Shown piece after piece: positions 25,394 to 33,832 of a DNA stretch of 64,000 nt. Below the pieces are notes generated by a model. The model did no database searches and had not been told where the DNA came from. It saw nothing but the letters and a program-made list of their open reading frames with translations. This DNA is from Kosakonia arachidis (GTDB lineage: Bacteria > Pseudomonadota > Gammaproteobacteria > Enterobacterales > Enterobacteriaceae). Numbering within the stretch: the first letter of the stretch is position 1; each line of letters opens with the position of its first letter. The DNA is taken from positions 62,001-126,000 of the forward strand of contig NZ_FPAU01000007.1 of NCBI RefSeq assembly GCF_900116535.1. Direction: 5' to 3'. Made by a program: the position numbers and the translations under genes.

Positions 25394-28300
25394 TTATTCC
25401 AGCCACAGCAGCGTGTCGCCGGGGCTAACCGGACGCCCTGGCTGGCAGGCAATGCGTTTCACCTTGCCGCTCTGCGGTGCGCTAATAGCCAGCTCCATCT
25501 TCATCGCTTCGACGATGACCAGCGGCTGGCCTTCCGTCACCACATCGCCCGGAGCGACCAGCACTTTCCAGATATTGCCGCTCATATCGGCGCAAACTGG
25601 CAACGCGTCGTCATCTTCTGCGATCACTTCCGGCAGCAGGATTTCCGTTACATTGGTCTGCTCGTCCAGTTGCCAGCGTTCCACTTCCGCCTCGAAAGCT
25701 TCGGCCTGGCGCGTGCGGAATTCGGCAATGTCGGCGGCGTTATCGCGCAGGAACTGCAAATGCTGCGGGAAATCAAACACCGTCTCTTCAATACGGATGG
25801 TCGCACGGCCTTCGCGGAAATCGTCACGCAGCTGTGTGAGTTCTGCTTCGCTCACCGGGTAGAAACGCACCTGATCGAAGAAGTGCAGCAGCCACGGCTC
25901 ACCGGCAGCGAATTGCGCATTTTTGAGGAACTTGTTCCAGATAGGCAGCGTACGGCCCACCAGTTGATAGCCGCCGGGGGAATCCATGCCATAGATGCAC
26001 ATGTACATCCCGCCGATCCCGACGGTGCCTTCGGCGGTAAAGGTGCGCGCCGGGTTATATTTGGAGCTAAGCAGGCGATGGCGCGGATCGATTGGCACTG
26101 CGCAGGGCGCACCGAGATAGACATCGCCAAGACCCAGGATCAGGTAGCTGGCGTCAAAAATCGTCGTCTTCACCGCTTCACGACTCGCCAGGCCGTTAAT
26201 GCGCTGAATAAAGTCCACGTTATTGGGCAACCACGGCGCTGTCGCGCGCACCGTATCTTTGTAACGGCTGACCGCATCCAGCGTGGCGCTGTCTTCAAAC
26301 GCCATCGGCAGATGCACAATGCGTGATGGCACTTTCATCTGGCTGACATCGCCAATATGCGATTCCAGTTCCAGCAGCAGCGCCACCAGTTCCTGCTGGC
26401 TAATGACGAGACTGTCATAACGCACCTGCAAAGAACGTACGCCCGGAGACAGCTCTTTCACACCCGGATGCGCCCGCATACGTAATTGTTCCATCAACAG
26501 GTGGACACGCAGACGCAGCGCCAGATCCAGCACGTTGTCGCCATACTCAATCAGAATGTAGTTATCCCCGGCCTGACGATAAACAATGGCGGGCGCACCC
26601 GCAGCGGCGGGCAGCGACACCAGTGCGGCGGCGGAAACCCCGTCGCGATCGGCAAGCGATGGTGTAATGAATTCTGCCAGTTGGCTGGCATGCAACGTCT
26701 CAATACTGCGCTCCTGCGCTTTTTCCCGCGCCACCGCCTCTTCCACGCTGATCGGGTAGAAGCGGATGCGATCGCCCGGTTTCACCTGCCCGACTTTCCA
26801 CAACTCCGCTTTAGCGATGGTGACCGGGCAGACAAAACCGCCGAGACTCGGGCCATCGCGGGTGAGGATCACCGGGAAGTCGCCGGTAAAGTTAATTGCG
26901 CCAATGGCGTATTCGCAGTCGTGAACGTTCGAGGGATGCAGACCGGCTTCGCCGCCGTTTGGTCGCGTCCAGCCTGGTTTAGGACCGACCAGCCGCACGC
27001 CGAGGCGGTTAGAGTTGTAATGCACCTGCCAGTCGCTGGCGAAGAACTCGTCGATCGCATCCTGAGTAAAGAAATCCGGCGCGCCATGCGGCCCGTACAG
27101 CACACCGATGCGCCACAGTTCGCCATACTCCGGGATCAGCGACGGGCTTATTGCCTGGGGTTCACTCACCGGCGCGGGCGTGGTACATGCTGCCAGTTGC
27201 GGGCGTGAAATCGGCAGCAGATCGGCGACTTTCAGCGTGCGTCCGGCGTGGCCGCCAAACTGCCCAAGTGCAAAGGTGGAGCGGCTACCAAGATATTGCG
27301 GCACATCAATGCCGTTACGTACCGCGAGATAAGCGCGGCAGCCGACCTGCGCGCGACCATACGCCAGCGTCTGCCCGGCGTTTACGGTGATCGGTTGCCA
27401 TAATGGCACCGCTTCGCCATCCAGCGTCGCCTGGCAATCTGCTCCGGTCAGGGCGATCACCGCTGCGCTGTGAAATTGCAGCACCGGGCCTTGCAGAGTG
27501 AACTCCAGCCCCGCCGCTGCGTCGTGGTTACCGACAATACGGTTGGCCAGGCGGAAAGCAAAATCGTCCATCGGGCCGGAAGGCGGCACGCCAATATCCC
27601 AGTAGCCGAGGCGGCCCGGATAATCCTGAACGCTGCTCCAGGTACCCGGTTGCAGCACCTCAATCACCGCCGAGTGCGCTTCATAGCTGTCGAGCATCCG
27701 CGTCCACATGCTGCCGTTGCGAAAAGCCTCGCTCGCGGTGATCTGGCGCAAATAATCAAGATTAGTGGTGATACCGTGCAGGCGGGTCGCATTGAGTGCA
27801 GCCTGCAATTTTGCCAGCGCCTCGTCACGGCTGGCGCCCTGTACAATCAGTTTGGCGATCATCGGATCGTAAAATGCCGACACTTCACTGCCGGTGGTCA
27901 CCCCGGTATCCACGCGCACACCTTGCGGGAAAGCGACTTCGGTTAATACGCCCGGGCTGGGCTGGAAATTTTTCAGCGGGTTTTCGGCGTAGATACGCAC
28001 TTCGATGGCCGCACCCTGCGGTGCCTGCTGCAGACGCGCCCAATCAATCGCTTCATCCGCCGCTATGCGTAGCATGCACTCGACCAGATCCAGCCCAGTG
28101 ACGCACTCAGTGACCGGATGTTCCACCTGCAACCGGGTGTTGACCTCCAGAAAGTAGAACGCATCCCGTTGCGCGTCGTAGATAAATTCCACGGTGCCTG
28201 CGCTGCGGTAATTGACCTGTTTACCAAGCTTCACCGCAGCGCTGAGCAACGCTTCACGGGTCGCGGCAGGCAGGTTTGGTGCCGGGGTTTCTTCCACCAC

Positions 28301-29008
28301 TTTTTGGTTGCGCCGCTGCAACGAGCAGTCGCGTTCGCCAAGTGCCACCACATTGCCTTTGCCGTCGCCAAAGATCTGCACTTCAATATGCCGCGCACGA
28401 TCGATACAGCGCTCGACAAATACCCCGGCGTCACTAAAAAACTGTTCTCCCAGACGCCGCACACTCTCCCAGGCATCGCTGAGCGCCTGCGCATCGGCGC
28501 AGCGCGTCAGGCCAATACCGCCACCGCCTGCCGTACTTTTCAGCATCACCGGATAGCCAATATCCGCTGCTGCTTCAAGCGCCGCTTCCCGCGAGTCGAG
28601 CAGCCCGGTACCTGGCGTCATCGGCACGCCGGCCTCGGCGGCCAGCTCACGCGCACGGTGTTTCAGCCCAAACTCGCCTATCTGCTGCGCAGTCGGCCCG
28701 ACAAACACAATGTTGGCCTGTTCACAGGCGGCGGCAAACGGCAGGCTTTCCGACAAAAATCCGTAGCCCGGCCAGATAGCCTGTGCGCCCGTTTCCTGCG
28801 CCGCCGCAATGATTTTGTCGATGTGCAGGTAACTGTCGCTGGCCTTCTCACCGCCCAATGCAACGGCGATATCGGCCTGTTTGACATGTTCGGCGTTTTT
28901 ATCAGCATCGGAATAGACCGCCACGCTTTTAATACCCAGACGTTGCAGCGTGCGGATGGCGCGGCAAGCAATTTCGCCCCGGTTGGCAATCAGTACAGTG
29001 TTAAACAT
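25394..29008 (-). CDS. uca: Urea carboxylase (biotin-dependent), possibly guanidine carboxylase
   Basis: 1204 residues from the ATG at 29008 behind AGGAG; a start 7 codons earlier is less likely. Domain order: biotin carboxylase (MFNTVLIANRGEIACRAIRT; ATP-grasp; LEVNTRLQVEHPVTE) to about residue 450, AHS2/KipA-like and AHS1/KipI-like carboxyltransferase parts (HPSNVHDCEYAIGAINFTGD), then a biotinyl domain with VIVEAMKMELAI. It carboxylates urea to allophanate using ATP and bicarbonate. Some homologues act on guanidine instead. The urt importer genes alongside and the absence of carboxyguanidine deiminase genes favour urea. It is the second gene after atzF, which it overlaps. Confidence 0.9.
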   Translation of the reverse strand: MFNTVLIANRGEIACRAIRTLQRLGIKSVAVYSDADKNAEHVKQADIAVALGGEKASDSYLHIDKIIAAAQETGAQAIWPGYGFLSESLPFAAACEQANIVFVGPTAQQIGEFGLKHRARELAAEAGVPMTPGTGLLDSREAALEAAADIGYPVMLKSTAGGGGIGLTRCADAQALSDAWESVRRLGEQFFSDAGVFVERCIDRARHIEVQIFGDGKGNVVALGERDCSLQRRNQKVVEETPAPNLPAATREALLSAAVKLGKQVNYRSAGTVEFIYDAQRDAFYFLEVNTRLQVEHPVTECVTGLDLVECMLRIAADEAIDWARLQQAPQGAAIEVRIYAENPLKNFQPSPGVLTEVAFPQGVRVDTGVTTGSEVSAFYDPMIAKLIVQGASRDEALAKLQAALNATRLHGITTNLDYLRQITASEAFRNGSMWTRMLDSYEAHSAVIEVLQPGTWSSVQDYPGRLGYWDIGVPPSGPMDDFAFRLANRIVGNHDAAAGLEFTLQGPVLQFHSAAVIALTGADCQATLDGEAVPLWQPITVNAGQTLAYGRAQVGCRAYLAVRNGIDVPQYLGSRSTFALGQFGGHAGRTLKVADLLPISRPQLAACTTPAPVSEPQAISPSLIPEYGELWRIGVLYGPHGAPDFFTQDAIDEFFASDWQVHYNSNRLGVRLVGPKPGWTRPNGGEAGLHPSNVHDCEYAIGAINFTGDFPVILTRDGPSLGGFVCPVTIAKAELWKVGQVKPGDRIRFYPISVEEAVAREKAQERSIETLHASQLAEFITPSLADRDGVSAAALVSLPAAAGAPAIVYRQAGDNYILIEYGDNVLDLALRLRVHLLMEQLRMRAHPGVKELSPGVRSLQVRYDSLVISQQELVALLLELESHIGDVSQMKVPSRIVHLPMAFEDSATLDAVSRYKDTVRATAPWLPNNVDFIQRINGLASREAVKTTIFDASYLILGLGDVYLGAPCAVPIDPRHRLLSSKYNPARTFTAEGTVGIGGMYMCIYGMDSPGGYQLVGRTLPIWNKFLKNAQFAAGEPWLLHFFDQVRFYPVSEAELTQLRDDFREGRATIRIEETVFDFPQHLQFLRDNAADIAEFRTRQAEAFEAEVERWQLDEQTNVTEILLPEVIAEDDDALPVCADMSGNIWKVLVAPGDVVTEGQPLVIVEAMKMELAISAPQSGKVKRIACQPGRPVSPGDTLLWLE

Positions 29009-30803
29009 GTTTGCTCTCCTGGCGGGCAATCCAGTTACGCCAGCCTTTAAATTCAGTAATGTCGGTGGCCTCGTGCAGCGCTGCCGGTTCGCAGATAAAC
29101 CCTTTCACCCAGCGTCCATCAGCCAGCTCCAGCGAACCGATGCCGAGCGGCGCGGGGATCTCCGCGACAAATTCGCCAAAGCGTGCCAGCGGGATATCCC
29201 ACAGCTCTACCGCAATGGCCGCCCCCTGCGCATGGCGGGCAATCCCAGGTTTGGGCGGTTTTGTGTTTGCCAGTGCATACAGTCGGTAGCACGGCGCAGT
29301 TTCGGTGGCTTCGACAAATGCGGCATCACGGGTAGTGAGCTGGAAGTTCAGCGGCATGCCGCGCAGATGAGCACCCACTACGGCAACGCGAACATGGTGT
29401 TGAGAAACCGGTAATGCCGCCGCCTGCGGGGAGAATGGCAGGCCTGTCGCGCCAAGCGGCAGCGCCAGTTGCTGCTGCCAGCGCAGGCCGAAATCCGCCA
29501 GAGCGCGGTCATGCCAGGCCGGGGCGATCAGTGTGATCCCGGCAGGTAAACCGTCGGTGCGAAAAGGGGCTGGCAAAGCCAGTGCGCAGAGATCCGCAAG
29601 GTTAGTAAAGTTGGTGTAGGTACCGAACTGCGAGTTGAAGAGGATAGGTTCCTGCTTCATCTCTTCCAGTGTACGAATGGTGGGCGATGTCGGTACCACC
29701 AACGCATCAACGTCGCTCAGGGCGAGCTGAATTTTTTGCGTCAGTTCTGCGCGCAGGTATTCTGCGTTAAAAGCATCCACCGCGCTGTAGTTAAGCCCGG
29801 CGGAAATAATCGTGTGGACTGTGGGATCCATCTGCTCCGGATGGTGCAGCATCTCGCCAACAGATGCAGTACGTTCCGCCACCCACGGCCCCTGATAAAG
29901 CTGTTCGGCAAGCTGGTAGAACGGCGTAAAATCAATCTGCTGCAACGTCGCGCCGGTGGCCCGCAATGCCTCCAGCGCGCTCAGCCAGGCGGCTTGTGCT
30001 TGCGTATCGCCGAAGAAACGCAACTCTGCCGGGATCGCGAAAACCGGGTTTTGCGGGATGGCCGCAGGCGCAGTTGCCGGGTTAACGCGCGAATAGGCGT
30101 CTTCACTGTCTGCGCCGCCCGCCAGCGTCGCGATATAAAACGCGTCTTCCACCGTCAGGGCAAACACCGACAGCGTGTCATTCAGACGGCAGGCGGGCAG
30201 TACGCCGGTTGCAGAAAGCCAGCCTTTGGTCGGCTTCAGACCGACAATATTATTAAACCCGGCAGGCACGCGGCCCGAACCGGCGGTGTCAGTACCAAAG
30301 GCAAACGGCACCAGACCACGCGCCACCACGGAAGCCGAACCCGAACTGGAGCCCCCGCTGACATACGCCGGGTCAAAGGTGTTCGGCACCGCGCCGTAAG
30401 GCGAACGCGTACCAACCAGACCGGTGGCGAACTGATCAAGGTTGGTTTTCCCAATCACAATCGCCCCGGCCGCTTTCAACCGGGCGACAGCGGTAGCATC
30501 TCTACCAGCGATAAATTCGAGCGCCGGGCATGCCGCCGTGGTTGGCCAGCCCGCCACATCCACATTGTCTTTGACGGCAAAAGGAACGCCAAACAGCGGA
30601 AACGCATCGGGGTTATTGCGGTACAGCGGCAGCAACGCATTAATCTGCGCCTGTAACTGCGCGTCGCTGGCGATAACCAGCCAGGCATTATCCTCAAGGG
30701 ATAACGCATCAATATGCGCTTTTAAAAGCGAATAAACCGACTCACTCTCCTGCCGCATTCGCTGCTGCCATGCAGTCAGTGTTTTTCCTGTCATTAACGC
30801 CAT
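29001..30803 (-). CDS. atzF: Allophanate hydrolase
   Basis: 600 residues from the ATG at 30803 with an AGGAA site; an earlier ATG 12 codons upstream has none. The N-terminal amidase-signature domain has the Lys-Ser-Ser triad (FAVKDNVDVAG; GGSSSGSASVVARG; TDTAGSGRVPAG). The C-terminal domain of about 150 residues is the one that decarboxylates the intermediate (GTYTNFTNLADLCALALP marks the end of the amidase part). It splits allophanate to ammonia and CO2, finishing the urea amidolyase route begun by uca. It is the first gene of the leftward operon, and its end overlaps the uca start. Confidence 0.92.
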   Translation of the reverse strand: MALMTGKTLTAWQQRMRQESESVYSLLKAHIDALSLEDNAWLVIASDAQLQAQINALLPLYRNNPDAFPLFGVPFAVKDNVDVAGWPTTAACPALEFIAGRDATAVARLKAAGAIVIGKTNLDQFATGLVGTRSPYGAVPNTFDPAYVSGGSSSGSASVVARGLVPFAFGTDTAGSGRVPAGFNNIVGLKPTKGWLSATGVLPACRLNDTLSVFALTVEDAFYIATLAGGADSEDAYSRVNPATAPAAIPQNPVFAIPAELRFFGDTQAQAAWLSALEALRATGATLQQIDFTPFYQLAEQLYQGPWVAERTASVGEMLHHPEQMDPTVHTIISAGLNYSAVDAFNAEYLRAELTQKIQLALSDVDALVVPTSPTIRTLEEMKQEPILFNSQFGTYTNFTNLADLCALALPAPFRTDGLPAGITLIAPAWHDRALADFGLRWQQQLALPLGATGLPFSPQAAALPVSQHHVRVAVVGAHLRGMPLNFQLTTRDAAFVEATETAPCYRLYALANTKPPKPGIARHAQGAAIAVELWDIPLARFGEFVAEIPAPLGIGSLELADGRWVKGFICEPAALHEATDITEFKGWRNWIARQESKHV

Positions 30804-31269
30804 TGTTGAATTCCTGCTGGTATACAAGATGGAATTCAATCAGCAAGCGGCATGCCAAAAATTCAATATATTGTTTTTGAAGTAAAAACGTTATTCCCCG
30901 GGTATTTTCCCATTACCCGCCTGCACCCTTTCAGAACATATACGCGCAATGGCAGTGCAATTATTATTGCAAAAACAGATACCTATAACCCGTATCAGAA
31001 TATTTTGTTATGTCAGTATGCAGCTATTCTTTGCTGAGCCGCACATTAATCTGCGCCAACCCTTTGCGTTATAGCGAAGAGAAAAGATGAAAGTCGCTGT
31101 CTCTTTTCAGTCCGCAAAACCGCACGTATTGCGATATGTCGACGTAACGCAGACGAGGTGTTGATTGGTTTGGATTGGTGTTAATGAAGGTTGACGCGAT
31201 CGCCCTGCAAGGAGGCAATGTGATTAATCGCACAATCGCCGTTATCTGCATGTGCGCACAACGCTGCGC
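30804..31269. promoter_or_regulatory. 466-bp region upstream of the urea operon
   Basis: No supportable gene. It should contain the main promoter of atzF-uca-gntR-urtABCDE (transcribed left) and the 3' end of the DUF3750 transcript. A GAAAAGA/TCTTTTC inverted repeat (31081-31087, 31102-31108) is the only clear symmetry. I see no guanidine-I (ykkC) riboswitch pattern and cannot pick one promoter. Confidence 0.4.
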
Positions 31270-32055
31270 TTACGGAGCAGGTTCCACACTCTCTTTCTGT
31301 AGGTTGTCACTGCCAAGGCCACCGATAAACGGCAAGCGCAGGCGCAGAGGTTTGAAACCTAGCCCGACATTCAGCCCCAGCAGATTAAGTTCAAACCCCT
31401 CTTGCGCCCCCAGCGTTACGCCCGCCACACCGAGCAGAGAAACCTGCACGCCGCGACCGGAAGGCGGCAAGCCAATTGGGTTGCGCAGCGAGCGGAAATC
31501 TTTGCCGACCGCATTGGCAGGCAGATCCAGCTTCAGCGCCGGAACTTTGCGCCCGATATGCGCGAGAAAAGTATTACTGTTCGGCCCAGGCCAGGCGTGG
31601 TAGGTCTGCGGCCACGGGTAGGAGGCAATCGCCGCTTCAATCTGTGGAATCATCGCTTCGGCCTGCGGGCCACGGTGATCGACCAGCAGGCGCGGCTGTG
31701 CGCCGTACCAGTAGCCATCAGGAATATTGCTGTTACGCCGAACTTTATCTCCTGCGCCCCAGCTAATCACCTCGTAGCGGTTATAGTGCGTTTCCCCGGC
31801 GCGCTTGAAAATGATCCACGGATGCACCGCGACTGCGCCTTTCCAGCCCCAGGTGGGTGCGGCATAAACCTGCACGATAGCGAGTTGGGCATTTTTGCGC
31901 GCATCGGGAGCGATGCCAGCAGAATCACGCCGGGCATCCCACCACCCTTGCTGCGTGCGTGTGTCCCGCGGGTGCATCGCCTGGGCGAGGCTGACGGCAA
32001 GGGAGATCAGTGTGATGCACAGCAGGCACAGGAAAAAGGTTTTTATTACGATCAT
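31270..32055 (-). CDS. DUF3750 family protein
   Basis: 261 residues starting with a signal peptide or membrane anchor (MIVIKTFFLCLLCITLISLA). The body matches DUF3750: APTWGWKGAVAVHPWIIFKR, then WGAGDKVRRNSNIPDGYWYG and YHAWPGPNSNTFLAHIGR. The conserved H/W/N residues in HAWPGPNSNTF look like a catalytic or binding site, but no function is established. It is probably periplasmic or membrane-tethered. It stands alone; the 252 bp upstream hold nothing I can name. Confidence 0.8.
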   Translation of the reverse strand: MIVIKTFFLCLLCITLISLAVSLAQAMHPRDTRTQQGWWDARRDSAGIAPDARKNAQLAIVQVYAAPTWGWKGAVAVHPWIIFKRAGETHYNRYEVISWGAGDKVRRNSNIPDGYWYGAQPRLLVDHRGPQAEAMIPQIEAAIASYPWPQTYHAWPGPNSNTFLAHIGRKVPALKLDLPANAVGKDFRSLRNPIGLPPSGRGVQVSLLGVAGVTLGAQEGFELNLLGLNVGLGFKPLRLRLPFIGGLGSDNLQKESVEPAP

Positions 32056-32307
32056 GGCGGCCTGCTATCAGAAAGGAGAATTCAACGTCTGGCCATTGTA
32101 CGGGTGATTTTTCGCCCAGCAAGACGCCGCCGGGCTGGCGAGCTGGAAAACGAGCCAAATAGCATAAAAATCCAAAAAACAGCCAAGCCCGGAAGAATAA
32201 AGCATTACGGTATACAAGCGAATTGCGCCGGCAATAATCGAACCATACGCCGCATGGAGTTACTTACCGGACGCAGGAACAGTTAACAACCAGAGGATTT
32301 CGCCTGC

Positions 32308-32754
32308 CTACCCTTCAATGGGAATAATGGAAATATGCCCGTTGCGTTCAAGAATGGCATAGCGGATTTTGCTCAACTCGGTAATACCCTGATTCTGTCG
32401 CGCAGCGACCAGAATATCATCGCAGGAGACATCCACTTTCTGCAGTTTATCCACAAGGGGAATGCCATTCTCAACCAGGATAACCGGCGAACTATCCATT
32501 ACCGACTCTGCCCCGGAGAGATATTTTTTCACCAGTCCGAACAAGATATCGACCGCCACCAGCGTAATAATGGTCAGCATTGCGCCGGTAACGGAAAAGT
32601 CGTTGCCGAGGAGTGCCTGCTGCGTGGCTTCACTAATGATCAACAGCAGAATGAGGTCAAAACTGGTCATCTCTAATAACGCGCGGCGTCCCAGCACTTT
32701 AAAAACCAGTAACAGGATTAAATAGATCGCCAACGCCCTCAGCACCATTTCCAA
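32308..32754 (-). CDS. DUF421 (YetF-like) membrane protein
   Basis: 148 residues. Three N-terminal hydrophobic helices (LAIYLILLLVFKVLGRRALL, TSFDLILLLIISEATQQALL, AMLTIITLVAVDILFGL) are followed by a cytoplasmic DUF421 domain (SPVILVENGIPLVDKLQKVD to SIIPIEG). It is shorter than Bacillus YetF (about 220-230) but complete for the small enterobacterial form. The role is unknown; relatives are linked to stress or spore properties. It follows the next gene by 9 bp and is likely co-transcribed with it. Confidence 0.82.
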   Translation of the reverse strand: MEMVLRALAIYLILLLVFKVLGRRALLEMTSFDLILLLIISEATQQALLGNDFSVTGAMLTIITLVAVDILFGLVKKYLSGAESVMDSSPVILVENGIPLVDKLQKVDVSCDDILVAARQNQGITELSKIRYAILERNGHISIIPIEG

Positions 32755-32763
32755 TTTGTTCTC

Positions 32764-33264
32764 CTACGGATAAATGAACTGCCAGAACCGGACGGCCGCT
32801 TCATCGTTAACCGCGACAGTATTAATCGATTTTCCCGGCTTGTCCGGCGTGGTAGTCAGCCACACCGTAAAGTTGCCGCTGTGAGTGATGTTGTTATAAA
32901 CCAGGTATAGCGTTTCTCCCCGGCTGTGCATGCTGTCGGGCTGAGGCCAGACATTGCCGTGTTGATAATTCTCATTAAACGCGCCCCCGAGACTGATGAC
33001 ATATTTCTTCGCAGCCTGGGTTTGCAGGGTGATTTTTAGCGTCTCTTCGTTTTGCAGACGCCCGAATCGCTCATAGTGTATTTTCAGTGTCTGATCAGCA
33101 TTTGATTTGTCAGCCGAGCTAAAATAACCACCGGAAAAAACGCCGCTCAACGCGGCGATAATCATCGCCAGTAACACCAAAGCGCCGACCCGGCGAAACC
33201 CGGCTTCGAAATTCAGCGCACGGGCGTTTTCAGACACGCCGGGCAACATCTCATCGTGTTTCAT
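32764..33264 (-). CDS. Hypothetical single-pass membrane protein
   Basis: 166 residues from the ATG at 33264, which has a GAGGGGCGG site; an upstream start adds 13 residues. A single hydrophobic helix lies near residues 27-46 (LVLLAMIIAALSGVFSGGYF). About 115 extracytoplasmic residues follow, beta-rich with no cysteines, ending EAAVRFWQFIYP. No family is recognised. It shares an operon with the DUF421 gene, so the pair may work together in the envelope. Confidence 0.6.
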   Translation of the reverse strand: MKHDEMLPGVSENARALNFEAGFRRVGALVLLAMIIAALSGVFSGGYFSSADKSNADQTLKIHYERFGRLQNEETLKITLQTQAAKKYVISLGGAFNENYQHGNVWPQPDSMHSRGETLYLVYNNITHSGNFTVWLTTTPDKPGKSINTVAVNDEAAVRFWQFIYP

Positions 33265-33349
33265 TATTCCGCCCCTCGCCGTTTCGATTTCCAGAGATAG
33301 CATTCACTATCCAAAAGCCTGGCAGCCTGGCTCGCTTTCGGTATCAGAT

Positions 33350-33673
33350 TCAGGCGAAATCTTCGGACGGCCCATCCAGAGGACGTAGCGGCGGAAAAAT
33401 ACGGGCAATTTCATCAGCAACATCAAATTCGGTTAAATTTTCTTCGGCAATCAACAGCCAAATCGAACCCGCTGGCGATTTCCATTCGGTAACAAAAAGT
33501 TGCGCGTCCGGGCGTAACTCGATTTTCTCTCCGCTGTCGCGCATATGGAACTGCCTGCCGCGTTTATCGTTATCCGGCAGCGTTAACCAGAGCGCCGGGT
33601 AAACGCCGCACCAGACTTCGCCATGGTGCTCGCCGCCCAGAACCAGATATTCCTGCATCACTGTTTTCGCCAT
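33350..33673 (-). CDS. Hypothetical 107-aa protein
   Basis: Start at 33673 behind GGAGAAGG; a longer frame from 33697 lacks a comparable site. There is no signal peptide or membrane helix. It is an acidic, Trp-rich small cytoplasmic protein (QEYLVLGGEHHGEVWCGVYP at the N-terminus; EEFDVADEIARIF-type segment at the C-terminus). No family is recognised. It is divergent from the phosphoketolase gene with a palindromic region between them and may share its control. Confidence 0.55.
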   Translation of the reverse strand: MAKTVMQEYLVLGGEHHGEVWCGVYPALWLTLPDNDKRGRQFHMRDSGEKIELRPDAQLFVTEWKSPAGSIWLLIAEENLTEFDVADEIARIFPPLRPLDGPSEDFA

Positions 33674-33740
33674 TGACCTTCTCCACCGGGTGAACATTTA
33701 TCAAGCTTACAACATAGGCCAGAAATCGCGTCCCGACGCC

Positions 33741-33772
33741 TCTCCTTAACATCTATGCCAGGCTTAAGGAGA
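33741..33772. promoter_or_regulatory. 9-bp inverted repeat in the divergent promoter region
   Basis: TCTCCTTAA (33741-33749) and TTAAGGAGA (33764-33772) are exact complements 14 bp apart, midway between the hypothetical gene at 33673 and phosphoketolase at 33833. The spacing suits a dimeric regulator. A CTATGCC stretch inside resembles a sigma-S type -10 box. Confidence 0.45.
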
Positions 33773-33832
33773 CTCAATTTCTACAGGCGTTACCTCTTCT
33801 CACCTCATCGCAACAACACAAAAGGAGAACGC

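Noticed and set aside
25325-26326. 333-codon open frame opposite uca and the gntR start
   Set aside because: Antisense shadow of urea carboxylase with shadow-like composition and no recognisable domain.
28118-29050. 310-codon open frame opposite the biotin carboxylase domain of uca
   Set aside because: Antisense to a highly conserved domain, with no homology-like motif.
29736-30656. 306-codon open frame opposite atzF
   Set aside because: Antisense shadow of the amidase-signature domain.
30804-31269. Guanidine-I (ykkC) riboswitch upstream of atzF
   Set aside because: I looked for the conserved ACGGG-type and ACTGGTCCGAGAG-type segments on the minus strand and did not see them.
31402-32286. 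294-codon open frame opposite the DUF3750 gene
   Set aside because: The DUF3750 reading on the other strand has a signal peptide and family motifs; this frame has neither.
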